Assembly: GCA_022497145.1 (NCBI GenBank)
Contig: MU385927.1
Location: forward strand, 1 to 64,000
DNA from: Rostrohypoxylon terebratum
Taxonomy: Eukaryota; Ascomycota; Sordariomycetes; Xylariales; Hypoxylaceae
Direction: 5' to 3'
DNA length: 64,000 bases
Shown here: positions 46,555 to 60,718 of the stretch, in pieces
How the letters are laid out: every line of letters starts with the position of its first letter
Position numbering within the stretch: the stretch's first letter is position 1
Position numbers and translations under genes: made by a program
The notes under the pieces: generated by a model
Databases searched by the model: none
Told to the model about the DNA's origin: nothing
Seen by the model: the letters and a program-made list of their open reading frames with translations, nothing else

Positions 46555-48938
46555 AGTGCAACTTCTGCGACGCTACGACACTCCTACTGCATCCACCCGC
46601 TACGATCATAGCCGGCATCAACGATCCCCACGTGGCGGGTACTCGATAATCTAAATAGATCGACTTTTTTTTGTTGTTCCTTATTATTTTCGAAATATTG
46701 CGTGAATTAAGTAACGTTTGATGAGAAGTGGGATCTTAGGACCTAGGTCTCTGAATTGTGACCAGGGGGTTGGTTAGTAGAATCCGGAGGATTTTGTCCT
46801 TAGATTTCTGCTTGTTTGATTTTTTTTTCTTTTTTTTTGGAATTCGAAGAATGATGGAGGGAATTATGAAAATGCCCAAAGTTGGGGATGCAGCAGAAGA
46901 AGGAAAGGTTCGTGTATGACGTCGGGGTTTACGCTTTTTGGTAATTCGGGGTAGACAAGTTTCCCGAAAGTGGCTGTATACTTCAAGGAAGTTCTAATAA
47001 GTTGACATTAGACTCTCCGTGTCCGTCGCAGTGCGGTACAAAGTTATGTGCAACTGCGGCCTGCCAACTACGACGTAGAATCAAACCCAATGTCGATACT
47101 AGTCAGGAGTGCCAAGGATCTAAGTTATCCTATTTTATTCTACTTTATCCTAAACCATTGACAAGGATGACTAACTGCCAACAATCCCCATCTATCCATC
47201 TATCTCCATCTAATTATTCAAATTGTAGAATGCGGCAAGGCGAGACGACCGACTGTCCGAGGGAAGTGGAGTCGTCCCATCCTCTTGAATCTTCATGCCT
47301 ACATCACACTGCATATGTATTATGTATTGTATGTATACCTCTCTAGCTCCTTTGACGTTAGACTAGACGAATACGCGGATGGCTACCAAGGTCCAAGGTA
47401 AATATCTTAGTACTATACCTATTACCTACAGGTAATGTGTATAGAGCCGACGGCTCAGCAACGATCCGTGAACAAGCAAGCTGCCGTCTGTATAAGACCA
47501 TAAGTAGTAAGTATAGGTACTTGGGTAGGTAGCCAGGTAATAGCCTGACAGCTACCGGTGTCTCAATCTTACTGTAGTATGACCATTTTAGGGCTGAAGG
47601 TTATGAAATCATCGAATCTCGCTGCGACCGGATTTCGGAGGAGGAATCAGCGCGACCTGCGGTGGGATTGGACTTGAAAAGGGAGCGGATGTTGAATTGT
47701 AACTTATTAGAGTCTCTCTAGGTCCTAGGTAAAATGAGTCCAAATGTCTAAAAATCTGATCACCTAAGACGTAAGTGGCTTGGTCGTACTACGTACTCGT
47801 TCGTACCGCTAGAGCGACTTACAGGCTAGCCGCTACGTCCCACCGTTGCGGCACATAATCCCCGTGGGTTAGGATGGGAAAAGATGCTGTTATTAACATT
47901 TGAAGCTGTTAGCTGTTATATGCAGTAAAGTAAACCTAACCCTCGGGCTGCCCTCATAAAATGGATCCCAAGCATTGGAAATTATAGCGCCCCTTGGGCA
48001 CAGCGTCAATAGAGTAATCCCCGACCTATCAATCGATATAATTATAGGTACTGGCTGCTAAATACTTAGGTAGTACCTAGGATCTAGGTATCTGATTTAA
48101 CATCGATGATTCATCTTTCATATCCGCCATAAACCCACATAAGGCATTGACGATTATTCAGTACCTCGTTCAGGTACTGCGGTTTCTCTCTTTCCTTGCG
48201 GAGGAACATGGATGAAGCTTACATGCTCAACCCGTACCTAGCACGGGGAATAATTGAATAAATGGATGACTGAATACCACGTTGGATGATACCACGCAGA
48301 TACCACACACGCGAAGTCCTGCTATTCAAGGACGAAGCGCACTCGTGACATGGCACAGGCAGGGCTAGACAGGGCTGCAGCGATCCGTTCGGGGGGTAGA
48401 CCATTGGGGGGTAGATCATAGCGCACGGTTCATTTGCTCGTTTTCTCTGTGGTATTTGGTCTTATTACATAGTATTCGTCTGCCGGTTTTGACAAGTTTC
48501 TGGAAGTGAGGGATGAGGCACTTAACAGGTTAGGCATTCCCTGTCGTCATCGCTTATGATTGCGAAATTTGAGTTAATTCTGGACTGATGATTGAACTGC
48601 ATCAGGTTAGGGTAGCTGGAAAAATCGTCGGCCTAAGCTGTACATGGTATTTCGAAGCAGACGATGGTCTACAAAAAGGGCCTTCAGACTTTTCTTGATG
48701 TTTTACTCGATCCAATTGATCCAATGCTAAATCGAATTGAAGAATAAAAGTGGTACCGTAGCATTCACTCGGCCAAAGTGACAGGGCGTTCGCTCTCCGA
48801 ATGTTGATCCGTTAAGACGCGGCCGAGCTCCGATCGGCTGGGACCCGCTAACGCGCGGGTTCTCATGATCATTTTTGGAGTTTTTTTTTAGCTTTTTAGC
48901 TTCTGTCTTGCTTTCTCGAAAATTTTTGGTGCCCTTGA

Positions 48939-49313
48939 ATGGGGAATTTTCGATGCCGATGCGATTTTGATAAGTCTAAGAACGGTAATGTACTTTTTTG
49001 TCATGAATCTTTTAGCCCCCAACTAACCAACCACTCCTTCCATCTCAATGCTGGCTGTCCCTTTACCCAAATTCCCGGGTCCAAGGGGGTACGTACTAAG
49101 ATAGGTACTAAATGGGAAATGGGAATTCATAACTTTATGCATCCATATTCTTTAACACTAGGGCATCATCCTGCATCCACCATGGCAGCATTCATGGATA
49201 GATGCATTTCCCGTATTCATAATATGCCTAGTACTTTGCCAGAGCTGAAAGAGATGGCTCTAGTTCGTATGGCTGGTTTTTTCTACATGACTCACTTTAA
49301 CCTGATATCGTAG
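48939..49313 (+). CDS. Hypothetical small protein (doubtful)
   Basis: A 124-residue ATG frame with no recognised domain, no signal peptide and no neighbour within several kb. The middle reads HPYSLTLGHHPASTMAAFMDR and the end TLPELKEMALVRMAGFFYM, which could be helical. It could be a chance frame or a remnant. Confidence 0.2.
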   Translation: MGNFRCRCDFDKSKNGNVLFCHESFSPQLTNHSFHLNAGCPFTQIPGSKGVRTKIGTKWEMGIHNFMHPYSLTLGHHPASTMAAFMDRCISRIHNMPSTLPELKEMALVRMAGFFYMTHFNLIS

Positions 49314-50370
49314 CATTTCCTCCTGAACCCCCTTCATGTTAATATGTAAATTCGGCCAATTCGGTCAATGCAGAGTATAATCGGAGCCGAACCGGCATTT
49401 TTGGCATTTTTGATATGGCACGGCACCGAACAGGGAAAGAGCATGGTGGATTATCACCGATGATCTTCCCTTAGTGTCATTTCTATTTAGGACCAATCAG
49501 ATTCGACTAGCATTTCCCCTTTTGCCCCTTCTAGAATAAACGGAAAGAATTAAACTTAATTCATGGTCTAGGGTGGGTCGGAGTTGGTCAAGGTTCCAAG
49601 GCTACTACGTCGTAAGTGGCACATGCATAACAGTAGCCAGCCACTTGCCACAGCGCTAAGAATTCACGGAGTGGCTTGGAATCTCCACTCCGTTCTTTTA
49701 ATTGAAGTTTAAACCTGCGACTTTGGAATCTTTTCTTTCCAATCATAAATCATGAATCATATTAAATCATTCCAGAATAAGAAATAATTAACCAAAAACG
49801 GAACGTCCAACATCCAACATCCAGCTCCTCTCTAATACTGCTGTACTCCTGCAGTTCTTGAGCTTCCGTGTGGATCTCGGTACTTCCCACGAATGATTAC
49901 TGTAATAATTATCGAGGCAATGAGATCACTGATGTTTCATCTGCTGAATCCATTCAACAAGGTCCTTTTTACTGCAGATTACTTCAAAGCCAATCCACGA
50001 TACAGTAAGGACGTAGCAACCCGTAGCGTCTCGAAGCTAGCTAAGGCTCCCAGCAAGCTAATTGTACTAATCAAACAACGCTCAACGTCCCGTAAAAAGC
50101 AATTGGAAGACGAGATGCATACGGCATTGACTAGGTAAGGTGATAAGGTACTCAAGTCTTATGTACATCCATACAAGGTGAGTGAATGGATGTAGGATAC
50201 TACCTGACTACAGCATTGACTACTACAATACCCAGTATAATATACCTAGTACCACCAAAATCCTAGAACGGGATTTTACTCCGGATCTGCTAAACCTACC
50301 CTTTGCAGCTATGGGAATCAGTGAGAGCTGGGAGCTGGGAGCTGGGAGCTGCAGCTTGTCCCACCCTTCC

Positions 50371-50405
50371 CACAACTTGCCCACAACTTGCCCACAACTT
50401 GCCCA
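50371..50405. repeat. CACAACTTGCC tandem
   Basis: Three direct copies of an 11-bp unit follow a GCTGGGA triplication at 50328-50348, forming a compact compound tandem in non-coding DNA. Confidence 0.8.
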
Positions 50406-53374
50406 CACAAAATTTAACCTAGGACCTAGGTCCTAGGTACTAACTACTACGTACAAGTTGACATGTTAGCCAAGACTCTTGTCGTCGACCTGAAAGAAAA
50501 TCAAAACTTAAAAAGAAATGATTCTCCTCTAAAAATCAGGGACAGCTGACAATACTGACAAGCAGAGAAGTACGATATCGGAGGTAGGTTTATGTCATCG
50601 TGATGATAGCTTCAAGGTTTTCTCTCTCATTAATGATCACCCTCATTACCGAGGTCTAAAGTTCTGCGAGTTGCAGATTAGATCAATGACATGGTCAATT
50701 TGAGCTGCTATATATTATTAGCGCGTTTTGGCAGAGCCGCAGTAGCATTAGCACCGAGACACAATGACACATGAAGGTACGAAGTAATAGCCCTGGGGCC
50801 TGAGGTATCCACGATTCCACGCTGCCGTCCCGTCGCACATCATCTATTGAAGCACAGGTGACATACTAGGAAACTAGTGCCGTGCGCTGATACGGGACAA
50901 GTATCTCCCATTTCCTACATAGGATTTCAGGCGAAGCCAGAGAAGCCTGATAGAATTCATAATCGCTCGACTACTGGTCGGGAATGGACACATGGGAAAT
51001 TTGAGATGGGAATTTATGGACCCATACACGCCGTCTTCGAATTCGTTTCGGGATCTAACACAAAGTCCAACTTTCACAAGGAAAAAAAAATAGAAGAAAA
51101 AATATTTGTGGGTTTAATTCAACAGAATGGAATATAACAGAATACTAGTAGTATGGAAGAAATCTATGCCTTAAGGAGCCTTTTACTACTAATAATATGC
51201 GTTTACTATATTCAGCTTGGAAAGTGTACCAAGGTGGACAAGTCGAGAATATTACCTTGAATGCTTAATGAGCTCAATGAGGAATCTTTCAATGTTACTT
51301 GCCCTTATGTACGCACAGCATGTACGCACAGCATTGGGATATCTTGTACGAAGTACTCATGTACATATTCCCTTACCTGACTGCCTGCATGGAAGATTGA
51401 ATCAGATTAAATCAGCTTGCTTCACTAACGGAACTCGGAGTTAGCAGTATTACTTCTCAATTCCATGGATATACATGGATATTACGTGCCAGCACAACAT
51501 CAACATGAGAGACGGATGATGAGAGGTCAACATCGTCAATACCTCAATACCTCAACACCGTAGGTACATTAGTGTCGCATGCCTATTGACTTTTAAGATC
51601 CTAGAGGTTATGTACCTAGCCATGCAAGCTTGTGCAAACATCGATGGGAAGTACTAAGTATTATGTGGACGGCTTTTGGACCGGCTGCAGGGTTTATGGA
51701 TAAGAGGTGTCAGGGATGTCAAGGGTTTATGCTGTTACATAGCGTATTAGATGTATGGATATTATGGATGTTATGGATGTTGGGCTTGCACAACTGATTA
51801 GCATAACTCCGAACTTGTTTACTAACGTCTACACTATGTAGCCCTGTCTTTCTTTGTCTTCCCCTTGTCCACCCTGTTCGAACGGCTCCTGGTTGTAACT
51901 CGAAGGCACGGGCTTACTGAGCCACTTCTATGGTCGGTCACTTTTCGCGACTTGCGACTCCGATCGTGATGTAGCCCGATGTATCTTCATGTCACTCTGA
52001 CCTGGCCTAATCCTTCGCCTAAGTAACTCGTCACCTTGTTACTTGGTACCCCGATACCCATACAAGCCGCCCCTACAGCCCACTCCCGCCTATCCCATTA
52101 TGTATTGTACACTATTACATGTACAGCATACACTACCTAGTACCTACCCATCCAAGCATCCAAGCATCCAAGCACCTAAGGTCCAAGGTCCAATGTCCAT
52201 GGACCGTTGTGGAACGGCTATCGTAAGGGCTATCGCCCAGACGGCCCAGATGCTATGTAGCTCAAACGGCATTACGAATTACCAGGCGCTCTAACTAATA
52301 GCTACTACCTAGGTAAAGAGAAGGAACAAGATTCTTGATATGGATATATTATAAGGACGCACATCTCACCTCTGGCTTGACTCGTGTTACCTTCCAATAT
52401 CTCTACCCTCTCTCGCCACAACAATTGTCCCGCTTAACCGACCTACCTCGAATGGTGAGGTCACAGCTAGTTATCATAACGACACTAATATATTAATACA
52501 ATAACAACAACTTGACACCAACCTAGAACTTGGTCCTCGGCCCTTTGTTCGTCTCAGCAGGAATTCAGCCACATAAACATCGACACTAGGTAGCAAACAA
52601 AACCTCGCCGCCGGAAATCTCACTTGGGCCACTTCAACATACGACTTGCAAAGACCTCGTGGACGACTACGGCTCATCTAGACCTTCTCGACCTTGGTGG
52701 CTTCTAAGTCACTACATATTGAAAGGATACAGGATAGACATACAAGACAGGGACGACGAATACATCATCCTGACTCAAGGCTTAGCAATTCCTGTCTGGG
52801 CGTAACAAATCGAATGGGTTACGGGTCCCATCAAAGAACTTGCATCTACCAAAATCGACCAGTATCGACCCAGTCAGCAAGTAGCCAACCCACCTAGCCC
52901 GCACTTTCGGACATAAAGCGCGGCCGATTTAAAGACCATCCCTAAGCCATCCCTGGACAACCCTGTCCTTTTAGCTTCCTAGCTTCGACCTCTCAGTTTC
53001 CAGAATAAAGTTGCCGGATCTACAAGGGCAAGCATCAGTACATCACATAATCGTCACGCCCATTTAAAAGCTCGGCTCACTTCCCAAGCTGCATTATTAA
53101 TCACGGCTGTGAGAGTCACATTTTATCGATCGAATTCCTCAAATACCTATTTTTCCCTCTTTCTTCCTTACTGTGGATATATACTTTTTTTTTTCCTGGT
53201 CTCAGATTCAAGTTTTGGTTTCCACTTCTGCGCATCTGGAACACATTCACTCCAACTGTCTCAGTCCACTTATACTTCCAACTCGCACCCACTTATATAG
53301 AATCGTGAACCTCAACTCTGCCTTGGTGTTACCAAAGTAAACAAGTTTCTACCGAGTTGGTCGGATCTTCCAAA

Positions 53375-54578
53375 ATGGAAAGCGGGATGCCAACGCCTCC
53401 CGTTGAGGAAAATATGAAGATATCTACGTCGTCGAGGAGGAATACAGCTTCCAGTACTAAGTCTGTCAAGCCTATACATCGTGGTGGAAAGCGAGCGTCC
53501 AATCACCATCCTCACTCGCCCACTCACGACCATGCACCACCCCTCTCGCCACATGCCATAGACAACAGGCATAAGCGAGTCTGGAAGGCATGTGAGAGGT
53601 GTAGAATGAAGAAGACCAAGGTTCGTAGTTGACCGTCTCTACTTATACTCATTCGTCACTGACGCCTCTCATAGTGTGACGGAGAGTTTCCGTGTAAGAG
53701 GTGTAAGGACGATGGCCTAGTGTGCACAGCAGGTACACGAAAGAAGACGGAATATAAGCAATTGCCTAGAGGGTATGACACCCGCTCCCCTTAATTGAGT
53801 GTTGCCAGCTGGCTGACTTTGTATAAGATACGCCGAGGTCCTGGAGAACACTCAATTCGCTCTCATTGCAACCGTACATAAACTATATGCCATGGTCAGA
53901 AATGGCCAATCGTGGGACCTTGGAGAGCCCGAGCTCAACGATAGGGGTCAACCGGTTATTCACGATATCGCGACAAAACTCGGATGCATACGACCTAACG
54001 CAGACGCCGACCTCCCACCACACTCAGTCTTTCCCGAAGACGAGGCAGGATTAGCGAAGCTGGCAGCTGAATTAGACGTTCAACAACGTGAAAGAGAACG
54101 GGAAACACATGCTACAGAGCACCGATCAGAGACTGACTCGAATTGCACGAGGACAGACCGGGCCAGCTCTTCGGAGCTCGACCACTCCGATTTCGAGCAA
54201 GATTACAGGAAAGTGATATTGGGAAACCAGAACCTCCAGACCATGTCACCGCAAAGCCTTGCGAGTTACGACCTAGATACTAAGACCATGCCATCCGACC
54301 TCGACTCTAGAGGGCTATTCGCGGTCCAATCACCTTCAGCTCCGTCCTCTTACCCGACGTGGAACATGAGCAGGCCAAGCTCGATGGATATGTCGCCGCA
54401 ATTCATGCAGGGGATGGACATGGATATGGCAGAGATGATGCTCAGCCAAGGTCTCGTCGAATCCGAGTTTGGCACAATCAAGCCTCACATGATAAATTGT
54501 TCCAATCCGGAAGCCATGCTGGGTATCGGGGACCCGATGATCTATTCCGGATACAATATGGAATCCTTACGGTCGTAA
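53375..54578 (+). CDS. Zn2Cys6 transcription factor
   Basis: Three exons, 53375-53620, 53675-53772 and 53828-54578, with introns of 54 and 55 nt; 364 residues. The DNA-binding cluster is complete: Cys73, 76, 83, 89, 92 and 99 with spacing C-x2-C-x6-C-x5-C-x2-C-x6-C. The first intron falls exactly between Lys82 and Cys83. A basic N-terminal arm (HRGGKRASNHH) precedes it. After the linker comes YAEVLENTQFALIATVHKLY, probably a dimerising helix, and a conserved-looking segment through residue 160. The C-terminal part is rich in Met, Ser and Asp (MDMDMAEMM) and may be an activation region. There is no fungal_trans middle domain, so it belongs to the short Zn2Cys6 class. Target genes are unknown; it is isolated between two gene-poor blocks, with a long (over 1 kb) upstream region. 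Confidence 0.9.
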
Positions 54579-57500
54579 TGATTATACCCCGGACAAAAAC
54601 TCCGGAGGGGTTACTTTCACGAATTTCCACTATCGGCGATTGGGTACTAATGGGGGGGAGTAGGGCGGGCGGCGGTGGTCTGGCAATACCTTTTTTTTTT
54701 CAACAATCACACACCCCCTAATTGCAAGGCGTTTGACCGGTTTTTGACTGGATTTGGAAACATTGCGTACTCAGCTCTTCGGGCGAATAAAAGAACTGTG
54801 GTTCAAGCGGTGGATTACCAAGCTATAGACGGGACGTTTGGATGGTCGGGAATAGGAGAGTAGGAAAATATTCCTATCATTCTTCGACGACCGAGTTGTA
54901 TTACCAAACGAAGTGCGGTAGAAGGAATGCATTCTACGGCGTTGGCGGGTTATTTCCAGCGTTATGTCCATAACTCATAACTCCATGCCCCTCCTTGATG
55001 TTACATATTCTGCCCAGGTATACACATATACTGAGGAGGGGCTTTCTGTTCTCCTCGCGCCCGGCCGGTTTGGCGGCGGACGACGACGAAGACATCAGAT
55101 TCAATGGGACCATATTTCATGGCTTCTACCCTCTATTACGAACTTACGTTTTTTTGTTGCTCTTCTTCTTTGATACCTACTCTAGTACCTATTTTTGCTG
55201 ATTCTTGCCATTGTTCCAATTGTGCCCTGCATCGTGCCATGCTCCGTCGCCGATCGGACTACCCTAATAGCCCGAAACATCTGTGCTGATCCGTTGATTC
55301 TTATTTTGAACGAAATCCGTGCTAGCTCGTTGAAAAAATCCCACCGGTTTCAGGACATCAATGGACTCGTCGCTTCTTTTCTTGCAACTACTATTGCTAG
55401 GTATGGTATTGTATTCAGCTGCTACTGTGCATACTTGCTTCCAAGGTTGACAAGGTGCCAAACGAGGACAAGGTAAGCAGGCTCGTCAATCTGCGAGCGT
55501 GTGCGCACAAGCAGGGGTTTCTGGCTACGGAACGAACCCCCGGCATCGACAAGAAGCGTGTGCACCAAGTTCGAAGAATCTGGGGGGGGGATCGAGCTAG
55601 GTACAATACCTACACTACTCAGACGATAGCCGACCAACGAATGGCTTCGCGCGGACGGCGAATTAGAGATGAGAAGATCGAGTAGGGGCGCTCAATCTAA
55701 GCAAGCCATTTTGTTTTTTGGCCATTTCTAGCCTGCGCGTCGCCGACCTATGATCATGAAGGTCGGGGGTGCTAAAGGCCGTCCCGCCACCTCGACTTAC
55801 GTAGGTGATTGTAATACCTTCAGCAGCAGCAGCTCTCTCTTCCTTTTTTTTTTGGCTCACCTGGAGCCCCCCGCCGGATTGCCCTATCGGGGATCCTTCG
55901 CTCGCCTCGAGCAACCGCCGATCATATCTTCCCATTGAAGGAATATGGATGTTTTTTTGCCTTTCATTTTCATTTCGTGCGAGCGAGTATACGTAAGCCA
56001 CAATGGCGCAGGTTTTCTTGGGTCTTTGGGATTTTTCTCATGCAGACTTCCTACGGTGCGACGGTTTGACAGTGACATGCCACATGGATGCCACATAGGT
56101 ACTATTGGTGGTGGTGGTAGCCTATCGTATCCCACGTATTCGTTTTCTTATACTACTCGCGTTCTTCTAACCCCCTTACGCATATGGTCCTACACTCCCC
56201 TAACCTAGCATATTACCTCTTAAGCGTCTACTTTTTTTTTAATATTAGGTATTATTATTATACGGTCAGAATAACTCTCCGAAGTGTGGGGCGTACGCGG
56301 TCTCCGCAAAGTTCCCGACTGTCCATGGGTGCGTTCACTACTTCTGGGTATGGATGTTACTATATCATATTGGGTTGCTTAAGCCCTAGGTTAGGTGGTA
56401 GGTACCTCTTACATAGGACCTAGGTCGGGTACGTTGAGGGCACAATATAATATCGCAATTTCAGAAGGACGTGCCTAGGAATTTCACTTACGCAGCCCGC
56501 GCTACCTATGCCGTTTGGGGGTGCTTCCCGCAACGCGCAAGACAAGACGAGCCACGGCCAAGTTTACTTAGCAGCTTAGCTACTACATAGATTACTTAGA
56601 CGTAGGTAAGTAAGTATGTAGGTATCGATCCTTGATATGTCAGCAGTACCGTCACCGCGGCACCAATAATTCGTCATCGATCCTGGCTTTGCCCCGAGTT
56701 TTATCATATGTGCGCTTACTTGGCCGCTTGGCTGCTTAGATCCGCTATCATTTGGCTTGTCAGGGAACTACTAACGCGCTTATATTGGAATAATAATATG
56801 TAGGCATATGTATATATCGTTGAAGATCGGTGTTATGTACGATAGCTTAATTTTGGTTTCTCGATTCGACTTCTACAACGGGTTACAAGAAAAAACAGGG
56901 GGGGTTCATCCCACTTCCACAACCGCTGGACACCTACATACATGAATGCACATCCTATAATATACACAGGCCCCAGGGAAAGAGGGCATACGCTACGCGC
57001 ACCCACGTGGATACAAGTTATGCAGGCCATTCCTTTCAGTCGGTCAGGTACGGACGCCGACCTAGGGAGGACGAAACGCTCCGGCGCCAGCGTGCTGGGC
57101 TTTTCTGGCCTTTCGCTTCCCAAATGTCGCTTCGGATCCGAGTTCACACACAGCCAGCGGAAACCGGGGTTCAGGAATGCCCCGATTCCCGAGGGCTGTT
57201 CTTTTTCTTCTTCTTCTCTTCTTCTCTAGGTAATTAGCAGATAGATAATAGCTTGAGATCCTTAACGCCTAGCGCCAGCCTTTCTTTTTTTTTCCCGATC
57301 CCTAGTTGCTATGCTTTAATTGTGCTAATTCGGGGTTATATTGTTATATTGGCTTCATTCTGGGGAAAAAAAAACTGATGACCACGTCGTTGTTAAAAGC
57401 CAAGGAGGGCTTTGTAAGCGCCAAGTCTTGGGATGGTGCTAAATGAGTTCGAGTAGAGTTGTATCAGGTAGGGAATTGTGCCTGAGGCAGGTTGCAGCCA

Positions 57501-57744
57501 ACGCCCGGCGATGATTTGTGAACGGACTTCAGGCCAGAGGCTAGGGTTCTTTCATATCCATGCAGCCATGATGGTATGGTACACCAGACTACCAGACTAC
57601 CAGACTACCAGTGGATAGGTTGGTAGTTTCTCAACATTGATAGGGCAGGATCTCGGAGTCGGCTCTTGGATTACTTGATCTAACCCACACCGAATAAAAT
57701 ATACCGATCATAAATCATGCTATGCATGCTATGGCAATTATGAG

Positions 57745-57777
57745 AAGGCGTGGTGGGTGGTGGGTGGTGGGTGGTGC
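57745..57777. repeat. GGTGGGT tandem
   Basis: A GGTGGGT-type unit repeated four times on the plus strand, with closely spaced GG/GGG runs. It may form a two- or three-layer G-quadruplex. Confidence 0.75.
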
Positions 57778-58843
57778 AAAGCACTCGGACCCGACATGCT
57801 GTTTTCATCAGTGCGCACGCACATGAACAGCCAACATCATATGCAACAGCAGCATCCGAAATCAGATGGATGAAGATGAATCTGGGATCTACTGTACGTA
57901 TCTAGCATCTCAATCTCCCGGGACTTAATCACCCTTGTGGACGGTAACAAGGTGTGAGGTGTGGCAGATTCAGCGACAGTAACAAGTGACAGCAACAACA
58001 AAAGATATTTGTTCGTTACCTATTATAACAAACCCTCCACTTCCAAGTATTGTATTGTATTATATTGTACGTACATACCAACAACCTACAGGCTATCGGT
58101 AGTAGTATGGATAGCGGCACGGAGTTAATAACGGCTTTTAACGCTACCTACTGCATTGCCACCCTATTCCTCACTCAGCATAATTCTACAATCTACAGTA
58201 ATGCTTAGCATCGACTCATCGACTCATCGAGGATCATCACCGACCCCTTACGTCGGTCGTCGCAAAGAGGAACCTGAGTCGATGCATGTGCTTTAGCCCC
58301 GGTGCTCGGTCCCCACTCCGAGGTTATTCTCGAGCTTTCGCCCTATAGTGTTATAGTGTACTTACCTAAGCCAAGCTATGTGAGCTTGTGAAGCTAGGGG
58401 CGTGATAGATAGGAAGATTCATCAACCTACTAGGACCTACATACATACTACATAATAGGTGGTACCTAGGTCCTAGGCATCTGGACTCCCAAAACGAAAC
58501 GTTTCTTTGGTCGGTGTTATGTAATAAGACCCAAGGGGTCAGGGGGTCAGCAGGCACAGCCCTATGCGTTCTGGGCGATATTGTGACCTGCTGTGGCCTA
58601 TGAGGGAACGAGGAGTCATCGACATTGGAGAGCAGCCAACGGGGATCGACACGGCTTCTTCCACACCACACACCCCTTGCGGAGCCCAGTCCGGAGAAGT
58701 TTCTTTAGTGTTGGGGTTTCAGTGAAACATGCTTATTAATGGACGTCCTCCGCGGCGTTGTTTTTTTGTGAAGTATGGATGATAGTACAGCTGTATGGTA
58801 TGTATGGTATGTATGGTATGTACGGATTATTAAGAAAGAGGAA

Positions 58844-58865
58844 GGGGTTGGGGTTGGGGTTGGGG
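58844..58865 (+). repeat. (GGGGTT)4, G-quadruplex motif
   Basis: Four runs of exactly four G separated by TT loops, then TTGTGG. This is a textbook intramolecular quadruplex sequence in non-coding DNA; it is not the TTAGGG telomere repeat of moulds. Confidence 0.9.
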
Positions 58866-60444
58866 TTGTGGTTTGGAGACCCTGTGGGTAAGGTGAACAA
58901 ATAAAGCTACACATAGCTGCTGTATGCAGGATACTACTGTAGTCTTCTGTAGACTGTAGTACTATACATTTGATAGCACCTGCCACATGATGGTATAGTT
59001 TTTTTAATACAGGAAGTGCGATAATGATAATGATAATGATATGTCAGCAGGCACAAATATCTGACTACTAGGTGACTAAACCAGAAGGGACGCGCCTGTC
59101 ATTCGTTAGGTACTGTAGACTGCAGTAGAGAAGTGGCGTTTAAGGTTCCAAGGTTAGCTAAGAGTCTCGGGCGCTTGGAAAACTGGAATCTGCAACCTTG
59201 AGTCCCGAAGGAGATATGTAAACGTGACCTCATTAGTACGTAGTGCCTTTTTTTCTCTACATTACATCCTCCCTCTACATTACATCGCATACCACATCCA
59301 CGGATATCGCACATCGCACATCGCACATCGCACATCCCAACTTTCAACAATTTTGATATTGGTTGTTTCTACTAATGCCCCCAATGCCCCTACTGCCCCT
59401 ACTGCCCCTACTAATACGTTTCAAGCAAGTATAACCTAATCTATGTCAAATCACAAACTTGGGAACCCAAGCTTTCGAACATGGAACACGGAATATTCCT
59501 AGTAGCTATTCCTAGATGGCTAAGGCTAACTATCTGTCATCTGGACCTTAATTTCTCTGAGGATGACTAATTCCAAATACCTACTACATACCTAATTACA
59601 CAGTCAGACAGTCAGAAAGGTCCCAAGTTACAAATTCTGGAATTTGGAATTCCCAAGAATCTCATTTCCCATCGGCGCACGTCCGTTCTATTCATACATC
59701 CATACCCGGAGCCTAGATCTCAACAGATCTGAACACCGCTCTGGGGCGGTATATGCCATCGGCTCTGTCACGACGTGCCATGCCATAACGCCATAACCAT
59801 GCTCGTGCTCCATGCTATGCTCGACTATTGTATCGGTGTCGCGACGAAAGAGCAGCAGAGCACGGCAGACCGGTCTGGAACCTCTCAATCATTTCAGGAT
59901 AGCCCCAGCCAGCTCGCCTCCTGGCGGTCTCCGTTTCTTGCCTGAGCTTCCGTACCTGCTATCCCGCTACTCCTTGCCGTGCTATGTAGGTAGGTATGTA
60001 TGTACGTAACAGCACCTATAGCAAGGAAACAAGGCATGGCGCTACCTGTGACAGCCGTGACTACCAGCCGTGTGTCCGCATCTGCATCGCCCCATCTCTG
60101 TGTGTTTTCCAAGCAGTGCTACGTACGGTATCGGGTTCCCGGTTCGCCTGAAGATGGCTACACCCAGGCGAGACTAACCCGCTACGTCAATCTCGCAGTA
60201 GGGGACCCTTCCCCCCTCCCTGTTTCTTAAATCTTTGGGTTTGGGGGGATTGAAACCGCGATCGAGACCGTGATCGACCGCGCATGTGAAGCTGAGCTGG
60301 CGACGGACGCTGTGATAGGCGCGTTATCCTAAGTGCCGTGCGCGCTTGGGATCCGCCGGGGTCATCTTGACAGGGCAGGGTAAAACATGGCGGGAACGGG
60401 TACCGGGGGAAGAGCATGGAGGCTGGAGGTTGAATCCAGGGATC

Positions 60445-60497
60445 GACGGCAAGACGGCAAGACGGCAAGATGGCGAGATGGCAAGATGGCAAGATGA
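60445..60497. repeat. GACGGCAA / GATGGCAA tandem
   Basis: About six copies of an 8-9 bp unit (GACGGCAA drifting to GATGGCAA and GATGGCGA). Confidence 0.8.
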
Positions 60498-60718
60498 GCT
60501 GGATACGCGCACGTATTGGGGGCCAAAGGCGGCGAAGCCTTAGCAGCTGCATCACCGATGCCCAAACGGAAACGCGGTCGGCAAACGACGAGGCTCACTG
60601 ATGCGCTGTTTTTTTTTTTTCGTTTCCACTCAGGCGTTTTCTTGCTCGTCATTCCCCTAAATCTAACTTAATCGCCTGATTTCGATCTAGGTACCGCATC
60701 TATCTGCCTTCGGGCATC

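Larger units (their letters stand above)
44207..53374. other. Gene-poor block of about 9.2 kb
   Basis: No gene is supported. The longest ATG frame is 48939-49313 (124 residues, no domain). The block holds a (CA)n(CG)n microsatellite (46518-46554), structured palindromes at 44581-44626 and 48821-48860, CCTAGG-type palindromes (46737-46750, 47718-47731, 48074-48090, 50417-50440) and an 11-bp tandem near 50371-50405. Composition is mixed and not strikingly AT-rich. Confidence 0.5.
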
